This document shows positions 51,158-60,428 of a stretch of DNA of 64,000 nt, piece after piece. The DNA is taken from assembly GCA_965263165.1 (NCBI GenBank), contig OZ253584.1, forward strand, positions 2,418,001 through 2,482,000, given 5' to 3'. Within the stretch, counting starts at the first letter, position 1; every line of letters starts with the position of its first letter. Below the pieces are notes generated by a model, which saw only the letters and a list, made by a program, of their open reading frames with translations, was not told the DNA's origin and searched no databases. Source of the DNA: SAR202-VII-2 sp965263165 (GTDB taxonomy: Bacteria; Chloroflexota; Dehalococcoidia; Lucifugimonadales; SAR202-VII-2). The position numbers and the translations under genes are program-made.

Positions 51158-51225
51158 GGGTCGGGTAAGGGCGAGCGCCGCGCTTGCGGGAGGGCCGCAG
51201 TGGACCGGGGGGACGGCCGAAACCC

Positions 51226-52059
51226 CTAGGAGTTCACCAAGCCTTGGAAGACGGCGTCCAAATCGCCTGAGGTCATGACGCCGTAGCCTTCCCTGAAGGT
51301 GATGAGGCCGTTGCCCCCGACCGCTATCTTGGTGGACCTGACCGTCACGTTATAGTCCACGAGGATTTCGCGGCTTCCGGCATACAACTGGAAGGGAAGT
51401 CCTTCCTTGTCCCTAAAGCCGCGGAGAAAGTCCGGTCGACTATACTCGGAGGGGTCAAAACCAACGGCAATGACCTTGACCTGTCCTTCGTAGGCGGGGG
51501 AGACTTCCTTGAGCGTCCGTAACTCGGCGCGACACGTTGGTCACCACGTTGTAAAGAAGTAGAGGAGGAAGGGCTGGCCCTGGGAAACCAGACCGTCAAG
51601 GCTGACTACTTCACCGTCGATGCCGGTGACCATGAAGGCAGGAGCAAGGTTGCCTTCCTTTGAGCCGAGGGGAGCATCCGGGACCGGCGCCGAAGTGGGG
51701 GCCGGCGGCTGCGTAGGATCGGGTTCAACCGCGGCAGTGGCGGTAGGGCCTGCCGGCGGGTCGGCGGGCGTCGGCGCCGGGGTGGACTGGCTGTCAGAGC
51801 CCGTGGCCATAGCGCTTGCGGGTCGCTGCGTGGCCGGGGCGAGCGTTGGGGCGCCTCCGCCGGTGGGTGGGGCGTCCGGGGTTGTGGCGGGCGCGGGCGT
51901 TAGCGTTGGCGCTGCAGGCTGTTTGGTGGCCGGCTCAGCGCCGCCGCAGGCGACGGCAAGCGCGGTGAGGAGCAGGCTCGCCGCGAGCGTCGCCAAGAGG
52001 CGACGCGTGAAACGCCGCTTGGCGACTTGGGTGGGTAGGGGTCCCTTGGGGATTCGCAT
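51226..52059 (-). CDS. TlpA-like thioredoxin lipoprotein, candidate selenoprotein with UGA as codon 173 (U-P-T-C)
   Basis: 277 residues if TGA at 51541-51543 is read as selenocysteine. The N-terminus is basic, then a hydrophobic segment (about 20-37) and a lipobox ALAVAC, so the protein is likely a secreted lipoprotein. A Pro/Thr/Ala linker (about 42-125) leads to the redoxin domain: APAFMVTGIDGEVVSL, FLLYFFTTW-U-PTCRAEL, KVIAVGFDPSEY, YNVTVRSTKIAVGGNGLI, ending at TAG 51226. The UGA takes the place of the first Cys of W-C-x-x-C; the second Cys is present. The frame stays open and similar for 104 codons after it. A plain 172-residue product would lack the active site. Confidence 0.87.
51513..51530 (-). 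promoter_or_regulatory. Candidate bacterial SECIS hairpin in the thioredoxin gene
   Basis: Minus strand, 10 nt after UGA: GCGCC, loop GAGTTAC, GGACGC with one bulged A. The loop starts with G, 15 nt after the UGA. Pairing is weaker than in the rhodanese case; an alternative GTGTC/GACGC outer stem is also possible. Confidence 0.45.
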
Positions 52060-52130
52060 CTACTGAAATTACGGTCGCGCCGAATGGTCTGGATCAACCG
52101 CTGGGGGTCCCGAGTTGAAGGCTGTTCTCA

Positions 52131-52388
52131 CTATACCACGTCCCACGCTTCCTTGACCCCGATGGCGTTGAGGTCGAGGTTGTCCACTATAGGTATGTCG
52201 CCGTCTCCATCCTTGATCTTTAGCAAGAGCCATTCTTCCAGAACTTCCCAGAGAAGGTCCTCGCATGTTGGCCTTGAATCCGCTTCAGCCAGCACACCGG
52301 GGAAGTCGGGTATCTGCCCATACCAGTGTCCAGCCTCTTCCTCGTAGAGCGCCTGCTGCATGGCTTTGTCTGAGAATTCGTTCAGCAT
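52131..52388 (-). CDS. HicB-like protein
   Basis: 85 residues. HWYGQIPDFPGVLAEADSR and CEDLLWEVLEEWLLLKI followed by GDIPIVDNLDLN match the HicB-like/UPF0150 group. No HicA partner. It starts 25 bp after uvrC on the same strand and may ride on its transcript. Confidence 0.65.
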   Translation of the reverse strand: MLNEFSDKAMQQALYEEEAGHWYGQIPDFPGVLAEADSRPTCEDLLWEVLEEWLLLKIKDGDGDIPIVDNLDLNAIGVKEAWDVV

Positions 52389-52413
52389 GGCAACTCGCCT
52401 CTCAGCAAGGTTC

Positions 52414-54339
52414 CTACAGATACTCCTTCACCTTCTGGGCCAGACGCGTCGTCATGCCGGGAACCGCCGCCAGCTCGGTCACTGACGCCTCCCTCATGGC
52501 CCCAAGGCCTCCGAACTGACGCAGCAACATGCGCTTGCGGCGGGGGCCGATACCCGGCACCACGTCCAGCACGGACTGGGTCGCCTTGCGGGAGCGGATC
52601 CGCTGGTGGTAGCTGATGGCGAACCTGTGGGCCTCGTCGCGAATACGCTGCACGAGATAGAGCGCGGGAGAAGTTCGCGGCAGGAGGATCGGTTCTGAGA
52701 GGTCGGGCATGAAGAGCTCTTCCCGCTCCTTGGCGAGGGCTGAGAGGGGGATGAAGTTGATGCCCAGCTCCAGAAAGACCTCTTGCGCAGCCGAAAGATG
52801 CCCCTTGCCGCCGTCGATGATGACGAGGTTGGGGACGGTGTTCCACGCGTCGGCTGCGGAGGGTTCTTGGTCTTCGGCGCCGGGGGGGATGGGGGCGGGG
52901 ACGCCGCCGGAGGCCGCCATGCTGGAGAGGCGGCGGAAGCGCCGGCGCAGCATTTCCTGCATCATGGCGTAGTCGTTGGGGCCTTCGACTCCCTTGACCT
53001 GGAAACGCCGGTAGTGGGCCTTTTGGGGCTGGCCGTCCTGGAAGACGACCATGCTCCCGACGGGGTGGGCGCCCTGGGTGTTGGAGATGTCGTAACACTC
53101 CATGCGCCGGGGGAGGTCGGGGAGGCTGAGCTCCTCTGCGAGGTTGGCCATGGCCTGATTCAGTGCGCCTCGATCGGTGGCCCAGCTCGTCATGAGTTGT
53201 GCTAGACCCTGGCGGGCGTTCTCTTCCACCATCTGCAGGAGCCGGCGCTTTTCGCCCCGTTGGGGGACGAGGAAACGCACGGGTCTGCCCCGGCGGTCGC
53301 TGAGCCAGCGCTGGATGGCCGGCAACTCCTCTTCATCGAGGGGGGTCTGGAGCAGCACCCTTGGGGGGATGAAGGGCGCTGAGTCGTAGTACTGCTTGAC
53401 GAAGCCGGCCAACAGGCGCCCCTCCTCGGTGTCCTGTGCGCCTTCCATGATGAAGTGGTCGCGCCCCACCAGTGACCCGCGGCGGATGGTGAAGACCTCG
53501 ACCCAGGCTTCGTCGCGGGCGCCGCGGGCCAGGGCAATGGCGTCTTCGTTCTCCAAGCCGAGGGAGGCAACCTTCTGACCTTCGTTGACCCGCTCGATGG
53601 CGTGAATCTGGTCGCGCAGCCTCGCCGCCCGTTCGAACTCGAGGTCGTCGGATGCCTGGCGCATGCGCCGTTTGAGGTCGCGCACGACAGTTTCGGTGCG
53701 GCCGTCCATGAAGGCGATGACCTGCTGGATGACTTCCTGGTACTGCTCCTTGGTGGCGTAGCTCACACAGGGGGCGACGCAGCGGTTGATGAAGTATTCC
53801 AGGCAGGGGCGGTCATCGTTGCCCGTGATGACCTTTGTGCAGGACCGGTAGGGGAAGAGCTTTTTCAGCAGGTCGAGAGTCTTGCGCACCGACCCGGCGC
53901 TGGCGAAGGGGCCGAAGTAGCGGGCGCCGTCCTGCTTGACGCGCCGGGTGATGTAGACCTGCGGAAACGCTTCCTTGAGGTCTATCTTGATGTAGGGGTA
54001 GGTCTTGTCGTCCTTGAGCCTGGCGTTGTAGCGGGGCTTGTGCTTCTTGATGAAGAGGTTCTCCAGAAGCAGCGCCTCGGCCTCCGACTCCGTGACCGTG
54101 AACTCGAAGTCGGCGGCGCGCTCCATGAGCCGACGAATCTTGGGCTCTTGCCCCAGCGCGCTCCCGAAATACGAGCGGAGACGATTCCTTAGATTGGCGG
54201 CCTTGCCGACGTATAGCGCCTCACCCTGGGGTCCCTTGAAGTGGTAGACGCCGGGGCTGGCCGGCACGGCGCCCAGGCGTCGATACATGCGGCCATAGGC
54301 GGGGGAATTCGGGCGAGGAAGGGGCTGCGTCATGGCCAC
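52414..54339 (-). CDS. uvrC: Excinuclease ABC subunit C
   Basis: 641 residues. GIY-YIG nuclease domain (about 25-105, SPGVYHFKGPQGEALYVGKA), UVR helix pair (about 225-260), RNase-H-like endonuclease domain (about 400-560, ECYDISNTQGAHPVGSMVVF, LVIIDGGKGHLSAA) and a C-terminal helix-hairpin-helix (about 590-640, VPGIGPRRKRMLL). It makes both incisions in nucleotide excision repair. An insert of about 25 residues rich in Pro/Ala occurs before NLVIIDGG. UvrA and UvrB are not in the window. Confidence 0.97.
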   Translation of the reverse strand: MAMTQPLPRPNSPAYGRMYRRLGAVPASPGVYHFKGPQGEALYVGKAANLRNRLRSYFGSALGQEPKIRRLMERAADFEFTVTESEAEALLLENLFIKKHKPRYNARLKDDKTYPYIKIDLKEAFPQVYITRRVKQDGARYFGPFASAGSVRKTLDLLKKLFPYRSCTKVITGNDDRPCLEYFINRCVAPCVSYATKEQYQEVIQQVIAFMDGRTETVVRDLKRRMRQASDDLEFERAARLRDQIHAIERVNEGQKVASLGLENEDAIALARGARDEAWVEVFTIRRGSLVGRDHFIMEGAQDTEEGRLLAGFVKQYYDSAPFIPPRVLLQTPLDEEELPAIQRWLSDRRGRPVRFLVPQRGEKRRLLQMVEENARQGLAQLMTSWATDRGALNQAMANLAEELSLPDLPRRMECYDISNTQGAHPVGSMVVFQDGQPQKAHYRRFQVKGVEGPNDYAMMQEMLRRRFRRLSSMAASGGVPAPIPPGAEDQEPSAADAWNTVPNLVIIDGGKGHLSAAQEVFLELGINFIPLSALAKEREELFMPDLSEPILLPRTSPALYLVQRIRDEAHRFAISYHQRIRSRKATQSVLDVVPGIGPRRKRMLLRQFGGLGAMREASVTELAAVPGMTTRLAQKVKEYL

Positions 54340-54405
54340 GCCATTGTAGCACGCAGGGCGCTAATGCCTCGGCCCAGGGTGGAACCGTTCGATGCGCCTC
54401 GGGGG

Positions 54406-54837
54406 CTAACCCAAGACGACGGTCAGGGCGCTCAGAACGGCGACCATGACCACGGTTATTGCGCCTATGCGCATCAGGTCGCCCTTCAACTGGGCCTGCA
54501 CTGCGCTCGGGATGGACAGACGGTCCGCCTGCTGCCGAGACTGACGGGAGACCCGGAACGCGGCCGGCTGGGGCATGGCCCGCGTCCCGGCCTGAGGGGC
54601 GCGGCGAGCGGGCGCGGGCGTAGGCGCGGGGGCGGCAACGTCCTCAGGACCTGCGTCCTGGGCGGCGGCCTCAACTGCCGGGGGCGCCTCGTCCATGGGC
54701 TCTTCGAGCGGGGCGGCCGGGGAATCGACCGGTAACGGCTTCTCGTCGCTGGCCTCTCTGGCCTGTTTGCGCGCCAACTGCTCCGGGGCAGAAGGCCCCT
54801 TGCGTCGTTTCGAGTCCTTTTGGGGGCGCCTGGGCAT
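54406..54837 (-). CDS. Hypothetical tail-anchored protein
   Basis: 143 residues. A basic N-terminus (PRRPQKDSKRRKG), a long Ala/Pro/Glu low-complexity middle, and one C-terminal hydrophobic helix (about 122-142, IGAITVVMVAVLSALTVV). This layout suggests a membrane-anchored, mostly disordered protein. No family recognised. It lies between cytidylate-kinase-like and uvrC genes. Confidence 0.55.
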   Translation of the reverse strand: MPRRPQKDSKRRKGPSAPEQLARKQAREASDEKPLPVDSPAAPLEEPMDEAPPAVEAAAQDAGPEDVAAPAPTPAPARRAPQAGTRAMPQPAAFRVSRQSRQQADRLSIPSAVQAQLKGDLMRIGAITVVMVAVLSALTVVLG

Positions 54838-54893
54838 TGTCGTCTCCTAGCTGGCCCTGGGCAACGTTGCGGGCAGGGCGGATATTGCTGACG

Positions 54894-55604
54894 TTAGCTG
54901 CTGATCTGCTCCAGCTTGCGAGCGGCGGTGGCCACGATTTCGGTGGCCACGTCTATGGGGGTTTGGCCGGTGTTGATCGTCACATGATAGATGAGCGAGT
55001 TCGCCGGCTCAACCTTGAAGAACCGCCTGAAGAACCATATGCGGGCCCGTTCCCGCACCTGGAGTATACGCTCGGCTTCCGCCCGGGGGACTCCGTCGTC
55101 CTCCATGAGGGAGGCGATGCGATAGTCGAGGGACGCGGTCGTGCGCACGTGCAGGGCGTGGGGGACGTCCGCCAGGATCATGTTGCTGGCCCGGCCTGTT
55201 ATGACCACGTTGCCGTCTTGGGCAATGTCCTTGATGACCTGGCTCATGGCCTTCATTAGGCCTTCGTCGTCAAGCTCCTGGGGGCGGGTGATTGGCTCCT
55301 GGTCCATGTCCTCGTACTGGCGGCCAAGGAGCACGTCGAGACCAGGGCCGAAATAGGGCTCGCCGCCGGAGCCGGCGACGGCGGAACGCTCCAGCATCCG
55401 CTGCAGGAACTTCGCCACGCGGTCGCCAAGCGTCTCGGGGCGCTCTTCCTTTTCCTCCAGTGCCTCGACGGTTGCGCCTATCCGCCGGGCGGCCTCGGCG
55501 AGGATGACGCGGTCGACGTAGTCGGTTCCCAGCATTTGAGCAACGCTTTGACCAACGATGCCTCCGCGGCTACCGACTTCTCCGTTAATCGTGACCAGTG
55601 GCAT
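54894..55604 (-). CDS. Cytidylate kinase-like family protein
   Basis: 236 residues. The start LVTINGEVGSRGGIVGQSVA is a modified P-loop of the cytidylate kinase-like family (PF13189-type), with YVDRVILAEAARR, VVITGRASNMIL and the C-terminal RARIWFFRRFF. True Cmk has a GPAGSGKS loop, so substrate use may differ. Probably a soluble nucleotide kinase of unknown target. Confidence 0.75.
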   Translation of the reverse strand: MPLVTINGEVGSRGGIVGQSVAQMLGTDYVDRVILAEAARRIGATVEALEEKEERPETLGDRVAKFLQRMLERSAVAGSGGEPYFGPGLDVLLGRQYEDMDQEPITRPQELDDEGLMKAMSQVIKDIAQDGNVVITGRASNMILADVPHALHVRTTASLDYRIASLMEDDGVPRAEAERILQVRERARIWFFRRFFKVEPANSLIYHVTINTGQTPIDVATEIVATAARKLEQISS

Positions 55605-55633
55605 GACACACCTCCGTTCAGAGGGTTGCGTTG

Positions 55634-56080
55634 CTATGAGACTGGTAGGCTGTCCATTTCGTTGACCCGTTCGATGTTCTGGCGCTCCCCGGCGTCGATT
55701 TCGGCGGTGAACCAGGCGTCAAGTATTTCGGACGCGACGGCTGTTGAGGTGGCGCGCAGGCTGAGGCAAAGGACGTTGGCGTCGTTGTAGGCCCTGGCGC
55801 CCTGCGCGGTTGGGGCGTCGCCGCAGAGGGCGGCCCTAACGCCGGGGACCTTGTTGGCGGCAATGCTGACGCCTGTGCCAGTCCAGCACATGAGCACGCC
55901 CTGCTGGCAGGCGCCGGAGGCAACCTGCCGGGCGACGGCTCTGGCGACGAGGGGCCAAGCCGGGTCGGCGTTGGCGTCAAGCGCTCCGTACAGCTCAACG
56001 GTAAGGCCGCGGCGACGCAGCTCCTGCACTACGGAGCCGGTCAGGGGGGTTTGTTCGTCGGCGCCCACGGCAATGCGCAA
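55634..56080 (-). CDS. RpiB/LacAB-type sugar-phosphate isomerase
   Basis: 148 residues. MRIAVGADEQTPL, the CWTGTGVSIAANKVPGVRAAL loop with the usual active-site Cys, and RAYNDANVLCLSLR are typical of ribose-5-phosphate isomerase B. It interconverts ribose-5-P and ribulose-5-P; LacAB-like use of other sugars cannot be excluded. It lies 29 bp upstream of the kinase-like gene on the same strand. Confidence 0.85.
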   Translation of the reverse strand: MRIAVGADEQTPLTGSVVQELRRRGLTVELYGALDANADPAWPLVARAVARQVASGACQQGVLMCWTGTGVSIAANKVPGVRAALCGDAPTAQGARAYNDANVLCLSLRATSTAVASEILDAWFTAEIDAGERQNIERVNEMDSLPVS

Positions 56081-56101
56081 GGTGTAAGACTCCTCGGTCC
56101 C

Positions 56102-57187
56102 CTACGACCTGGGATGAGCCCGCAGGTATTCTTCGCGGACGTGCTGGCTGGTCAGGTGGGTGTATATCTGCGTAGTGGCAATGGAGGCGTGACCCAGCAT
56201 GTCCTGAACGTGGCGCAGGCTGGCCCCGCCCTGGAGAAGGTGCGTGGCGAAGCTGTGCCGTAGCGTATGCGGCGTGATGTCTTCGTGGATTCCGGCTCGG
56301 CGGGCGTAGGTCTTTATCAGAAGCCACACGCCCTGCCTGGTGAGGCGCTTGCCCCGCCGGTTCAAGAGGAGGGCAGGCTCGCCGGCGCGCTTGACGAGCT
56401 GCTTTCTGCCTTTTGCCAAATACTCCCTGAGCGCGCCCACGGCCACCGCGTTCACCGTGACCAGCCGCTCCTTGCCGCCCTTGCCCTGGCAGCGCACGAC
56501 CCCGGTATTCAGCGCTGCGTGGGCCTCGCCGGCTTCTTGCTCGGAGAGGCCGGCCTCCATCAGCGCCGCGGTGGAGGCGTCCTTCACGGCCTTCAATGAC
56601 CCAAGTTGCTCCTCGACGCGGCGCTTCACGGCATGGCCGATGGCAACGAGGTCGTCATCGTAGAACACCTCTGCGAGTTCGCCCTCCAACTGGATTCCCG
56701 CGACATCGACGTCGCCGACGTCTAGAGAGACCAACTCGGTGACCCGCATACCGCTGGCGTACAGCAGCTCGAACATGGCGCGGTCGCGCATCCGCTCCGG
56801 CGTTAGGGCGGGGGTTAAAGCAGCCAGGAGGCAGTCGATTTCTTCTTGGGAGAGCGCCTTGGGAAGCCTCAGGCCGCCGCGGGCGGACGTCAGCGGGTCG
56901 GTGGGGTCGAGGGGAACCTTCCCCTCCTCCGCCAGATAGCGGAAGAACGATTTGACGGCTGCCACCTTTCGGCTGAGGGTGGCGGGAAGGTAGCCGCGCT
57001 GCCCGAGTTCCAAGACGTACTGGGCCAGCGTCTCGAGGTCTATGGCCGCCCAGGTCTTTGCGGCTTTGGAATCCTCCAGATGCGTCACGAACTGTTGCAG
57101 GTCGTTGCGATAGGCGGCGACGGTGTGAGGGGAGAGGTTCCGCTCAACCGTGAGATGGTCAAGGAAGCTGTCGACTGCTTGACGCAT
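56102..57187 (-). CDS. Tyrosine recombinase (XerC/XerD family) with a mid-domain insertion
   Basis: 361 residues from the ATG at 57187. N-terminal SAM-like domain (FLDHLTVERNLSPHTVAAYRNDL region). Catalytic set: Arg in ASGMRVTELV, Lys in GKGGKERLV, HTLRHSFATH, LGHAS and Tyr in TTQIYTHL. Normal XerD is about 300 residues; here about 65 extra residues sit between VDVAGIQ and VRCQGKGGKER, a helical, acidic insert. It may be the chromosome dimer resolvase or a mobile-element integrase. No adjacent att site was seen. Confidence 0.85.
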   Translation of the reverse strand: MRQAVDSFLDHLTVERNLSPHTVAAYRNDLQQFVTHLEDSKAAKTWAAIDLETLAQYVLELGQRGYLPATLSRKVAAVKSFFRYLAEEGKVPLDPTDPLTSARGGLRLPKALSQEEIDCLLAALTPALTPERMRDRAMFELLYASGMRVTELVSLDVGDVDVAGIQLEGELAEVFYDDDLVAIGHAVKRRVEEQLGSLKAVKDASTAALMEAGLSEQEAGEAHAALNTGVVRCQGKGGKERLVTVNAVAVGALREYLAKGRKQLVKRAGEPALLLNRRGKRLTRQGVWLLIKTYARRAGIHEDITPHTLRHSFATHLLQGGASLRHVQDMLGHASIATTQIYTHLTSQHVREEYLRAHPRS

Positions 57188-57281
57188 GGTCTTCGGGGCA
57201 GCGCAGGATGGGAGCATTGTAGCATACGCGTACCTGCGCAATCCCCGCACGTTTCGCCAAGCTCACGGTAGAATAGTCGTT

Positions 57282-58529
57282 ATGCCCCTGTTTCGTCCTA
57301 TAGGCGCTGGCGCGAAGTCGGTCCTGCGGATGCCCTATCCGTGGGTGGTTGTCATTGTGGCGACGATGGCGCAGGGAGGCTCCAACGGGCCGTTCCAGGC
57401 GCTTCCGGTGCTGTTCCCGTTCATGGAGGCGGACCTGGGTCTCAGCAAGACGCAGATCGGCTTCTTCGTGGCGGCAATGGTGGCGGGCGGCACGAGCACG
57501 ATTCTCCTGGGCGGGGTGCTGACCGACCTGTGGGGTGTGCGCAAGGTCACGACGCTCCTTCTGGTGGCGCTGCTGCCGGCGCTGGTGGCGTTGGGACTTG
57601 CCAGCGCCTTCTGGGTTCTGCTCGCGCTGGCGGTGGTGGTGGGGATGATTCAGTCGCCGGGGTTTCTTTCCACCTCGCGGGCGATACTGGACTGGCTTCC
57701 CAGCAGGGGCCGCGCCGTGGCGATGGGTATCAAGCAAACAGGCACGCCCACGGTGGGGGTCCTGGCGGCGGCGGGGCTGCCAGCCCTTGCCGAACTCTGG
57801 GGGTGGCGGACCGCCATCATGGTGGTGGCCGGGGTCATCTTCACCACCGGCGTGATCTTCTTCGCGTCGTACAGGGACAAGCCGGCCGAGGCGCCAAGCA
57901 AGCGGGACTCTCTCCTGGGCGGGCTGGTGGACGTGGTGGCGAACCGCACCCTGCTATTGACTACGGCGTGGTCGACGCTGCTGTCGGTTGCCAGCATCGC
58001 CGTGGGCGCCTACTTGGTGCTGTTTCTGGTGGAGGACCCGAAGCTGTCTCCGGTGGTGGCTGGAGGGCTCATGGGCCTGGCGCGGGTGGGGAGCATGATA
58101 GGAAGGATTCTCTGGGGCGCCGTCAGCGACCTGCTCCTCCGTTCGCGGCGGATCATCGTGTTGGTCATAGTGGGGGCGCTGAGCGGCCTGGCGTTCTTCG
58201 GGACGGCATTCATTGGCGAGGGGACTCCCATCTGGTTCATCGGAGTTGTCGCCTTTTGGCTGGGTCTCACCGTCCTGTCCTGGCGCACCGTCTTTGTGGT
58301 CCTGGTGGGCGAACTGGCGGCGCCGGGGCGCATCGGCACGGTCATGGGCACGACGAGCACCATCGCCAGCATTGGCTCCCTGATAGGGACGCCGCTGTTC
58401 GGCGTGATGGTGGACGCCACCGACTCCTACTCCTTTGCCTGGACGACGACCGCCATCGTGGCGCTGGCAAGCACAGCGCTGCTGTGGCTGCTGGGCAGGG
58501 AGCCTCGGAAGGAGGCCGTCCAGGCTTAG
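57282..58529 (+). CDS. MFS transporter
   Basis: 415 residues with about 12 membrane helices. The loop between helices 2 and 3 has GGVLTDLWGVRKV, a form of the MFS GxLxDRxGxRR motif. RGRAVAMGIKQTGTP and GRIGTVMGTTSTIASIGSLIG are typical of oxalate/nitrate-like carriers, but no substrate can be named. It is divergent from the recombinase gene; the ATG at 57282 follows a TAGAAT box near 57269. Confidence 0.88.
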   Translation: MPLFRPIGAGAKSVLRMPYPWVVVIVATMAQGGSNGPFQALPVLFPFMEADLGLSKTQIGFFVAAMVAGGTSTILLGGVLTDLWGVRKVTTLLLVALLPALVALGLASAFWVLLALAVVVGMIQSPGFLSTSRAILDWLPSRGRAVAMGIKQTGTPTVGVLAAAGLPALAELWGWRTAIMVVAGVIFTTGVIFFASYRDKPAEAPSKRDSLLGGLVDVVANRTLLLTTAWSTLLSVASIAVGAYLVLFLVEDPKLSPVVAGGLMGLARVGSMIGRILWGAVSDLLLRSRRIIVLVIVGALSGLAFFGTAFIGEGTPIWFIGVVAFWLGLTVLSWRTVFVVLVGELAAPGRIGTVMGTTSTIASIGSLIGTPLFGVMVDATDSYSFAWTTTAIVALASTALLWLLGREPRKEAVQA

Positions 58530-58690
58530 GTGGTTCTTCCAGTTCGGCCCCGGTGGTCTACAGCGCAGCAGTGCAACAGAGGGACTGGGGCAGGGAGGAA
58601 GACGCGAGGGCGTCCTTCGCGGCCTGTTGTCTGCGGAGGTCTCGGAAGCTGGGGCGTTTCGGCCCCAATCGGCGCCGCTGCGGCGCCCGG

Positions 58691-59590
58691 CTACGCGCCG
58701 GCCGAGGGCGCGGGGTTCGCAAGGCCGCCGGTGATGACGCGGGGCGCGACGTCATCCAGTTCGTCCAGCGTCCAACGGCCATCGGGCTTGACTATGGAGC
58801 GGGTGGGTCGCGGCTGCTGCATCAATTCGATGTTGCCGCCATGCACCCAGAACACCTGCCCGTTGACCGCCCTGGCGGCATCGCTGGCGAGGTAGCAGAC
58901 CATCGGGGCCACGTCCTCTGGGTCGGGGAAGGTCACGTCGGCGCCGGGAAATAGCCTGTGTTGACCGCCTTCGGGATCGAAGCCCGCCAACCTCGTGCGG
59001 GCCCTCGGAGCGATGCAGTTGACGGTCACCCCGTATCTGCCGAGGTCTCTGGCGACGACCCTCGTGAAGCCCAGGATGCCGGCCTTGGCGGCGGCGTAGT
59101 TGGCGTTGCCGACGCCTCCCTTGAGGCCACGGCGCGACGTGAAGGTGATGACGCTGCCGCTTCCCTGTTGGCGGAATATGGGCGCGGCGTGGCGGACGAC
59201 GGAGAATGTCCCCTTGAGGTGGACGGCTATGACGGTGTCCCACTCCTCTTCTGTCATGTCGTGGATGAGGGCCTCTTGGATGATGCCCGCCGGCGTCACC
59301 ACTGCGTCGAGCCTGCCGAAGTTGCGGATGGCGGCGCCAACGATGTTGGCGCCGCCGGCCATGCTCGCGACGGAGTCGTAGTTCCCGACGGCGGAGCCGC
59401 CGAACTCGCGGATCTGCTGCACCACGCGGTCGGCGACGGCGGTGTCGCCGCCTGTGCCGTCGGCGGCTGAGCCGATGTCGTTGACGACCACGCTGGCGCC
59501 CTCGCGGGCCATCAGGAGGGCGATGCCCCGGCCGATGCCGCTACCGGCGCCGGTGACGACGACGACCTTGTCCTGCAACGCGTTGGCCAT
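58691..59590 (-). CDS. Short-chain dehydrogenase/reductase with C-terminal extension
   Basis: 299 residues, ATG preceded by GAGAGGAAAAG. NAD site TGAGSGIGRGIAL, VVVNDIGS, catalytic Ser in TFTSRRG and Tyr/Lys in NYAAAKAG. It resembles the hydroxyacyl-CoA dehydrogenase domain of the multifunctional enzyme 2 group in the VVNDIGS region. The last 50 residues (IELMQQPRPTRS onward) are an extension. Substrate unknown. 58530-58690 between MFS and this gene shows no further feature. Confidence 0.85.
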   Translation of the reverse strand: MANALQDKVVVVTGAGSGIGRGIALLMAREGASVVVNDIGSAADGTGGDTAVADRVVQQIREFGGSAVGNYDSVASMAGGANIVGAAIRNFGRLDAVVTPAGIIQEALIHDMTEEEWDTVIAVHLKGTFSVVRHAAPIFRQQGSGSVITFTSRRGLKGGVGNANYAAAKAGILGFTRVVARDLGRYGVTVNCIAPRARTRLAGFDPEGGQHRLFPGADVTFPDPEDVAPMVCYLASDAARAVNGQVFWVHGGNIELMQQPRPTRSIVKPDGRWTLDELDDVAPRVITGGLANPAPSAGA

Positions 59591-59862
59591 GTCTTTTCCT
59601 CTCGCTGTCCGCCCCATGCAGTCGTGCGATAGCTGAGTGACGCTGCGGCGGGGGCTGGCCCGGATGATAACCCATCGGCGGCGTTGGGCCAACCGCGTGC
59701 GCCGGGGCAGGCGAACGTCGCTGTGGGGTCGTAGGGCCGCATTCAGAGCGTCGCCTCGGTCTATACTGTGGCCAGTGTCGGCAGATGTCCCAGCGTGGGC
59801 GTTGGAGGGCTGGGCGCCAAGCGCATGGACGGAGACGCAGCCCAGAGGCAGAGGAGGGATGC

Positions 59863-60408
59863 TTGCGGAGGCTGAAGCTCTACATCGCGGCGAGCCTGGA
59901 TGGGTACATCGCTGGGCCCAACGGCGAGATCGACTGGCTGGACGCGGGTGGCGACCTCGATTACGGCTACAGCGACTTCTACGCGTCAATCGACGCCACG
60001 CTGATGGGAAGGGCCACCTACGAGGTGACGCAGACCGTTGAGGAGTTTCCCTATCCAGACAAGACGAACTACGTCTTCACGAGGGACCCCGCCGTTTCCG
60101 ATACGGCGAACGTCCGGTTCGTCTCAGGAGACATCGCGTCGTTTGCGCGGGGTCTCAAAGCGGAGGAGGGCCAGGACATCTGGCTGGTCGGCGGGGGGCA
60201 GATCAACGCAATCATGCTGGATGCGGACCTGATAGACGACATCATCCTGACGGTGTTCCCCGTGGTGCTCGGCGACGGCATACCGCTGTTCGCGCCGGGC
60301 GCGCGGCAGTCTGCGTTCAAGACCGTCGGGTGCGAGGTGTACGAGACGGGCCTGATTCAATGGCGCCTGGCGCGGAGCGGCCCGCGGGGGCTTCTGACGA
60401 GGGAGTGA
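59863..60408 (+). CDS. Dihydrofolate reductase-like (RibD C-terminal domain) protein
   Basis: 181 residues from TTG with GAGGAGGG upstream. LKLYIAASLDGYIAGPNGEIDWL, LMGRATYEV and DIWLVGGGQINAIML are the RibD-C/YwjB family marks. These bind NADPH, but most have no shown DHFR activity. The presence of ThyX would reduce the need for a classic DHFR. Function open. The 270 bp upstream hold no other gene. Confidence 0.82.
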   Translation: MRRLKLYIAASLDGYIAGPNGEIDWLDAGGDLDYGYSDFYASIDATLMGRATYEVTQTVEEFPYPDKTNYVFTRDPAVSDTANVRFVSGDIASFARGLKAEEGQDIWLVGGGQINAIMLDADLIDDIILTVFPVVLGDGIPLFAPGARQSAFKTVGCEVYETGLIQWRLARSGPRGLLTRE

Positions 60409-60428
60409 ACGGCGGCGGTCCCGAAGAG

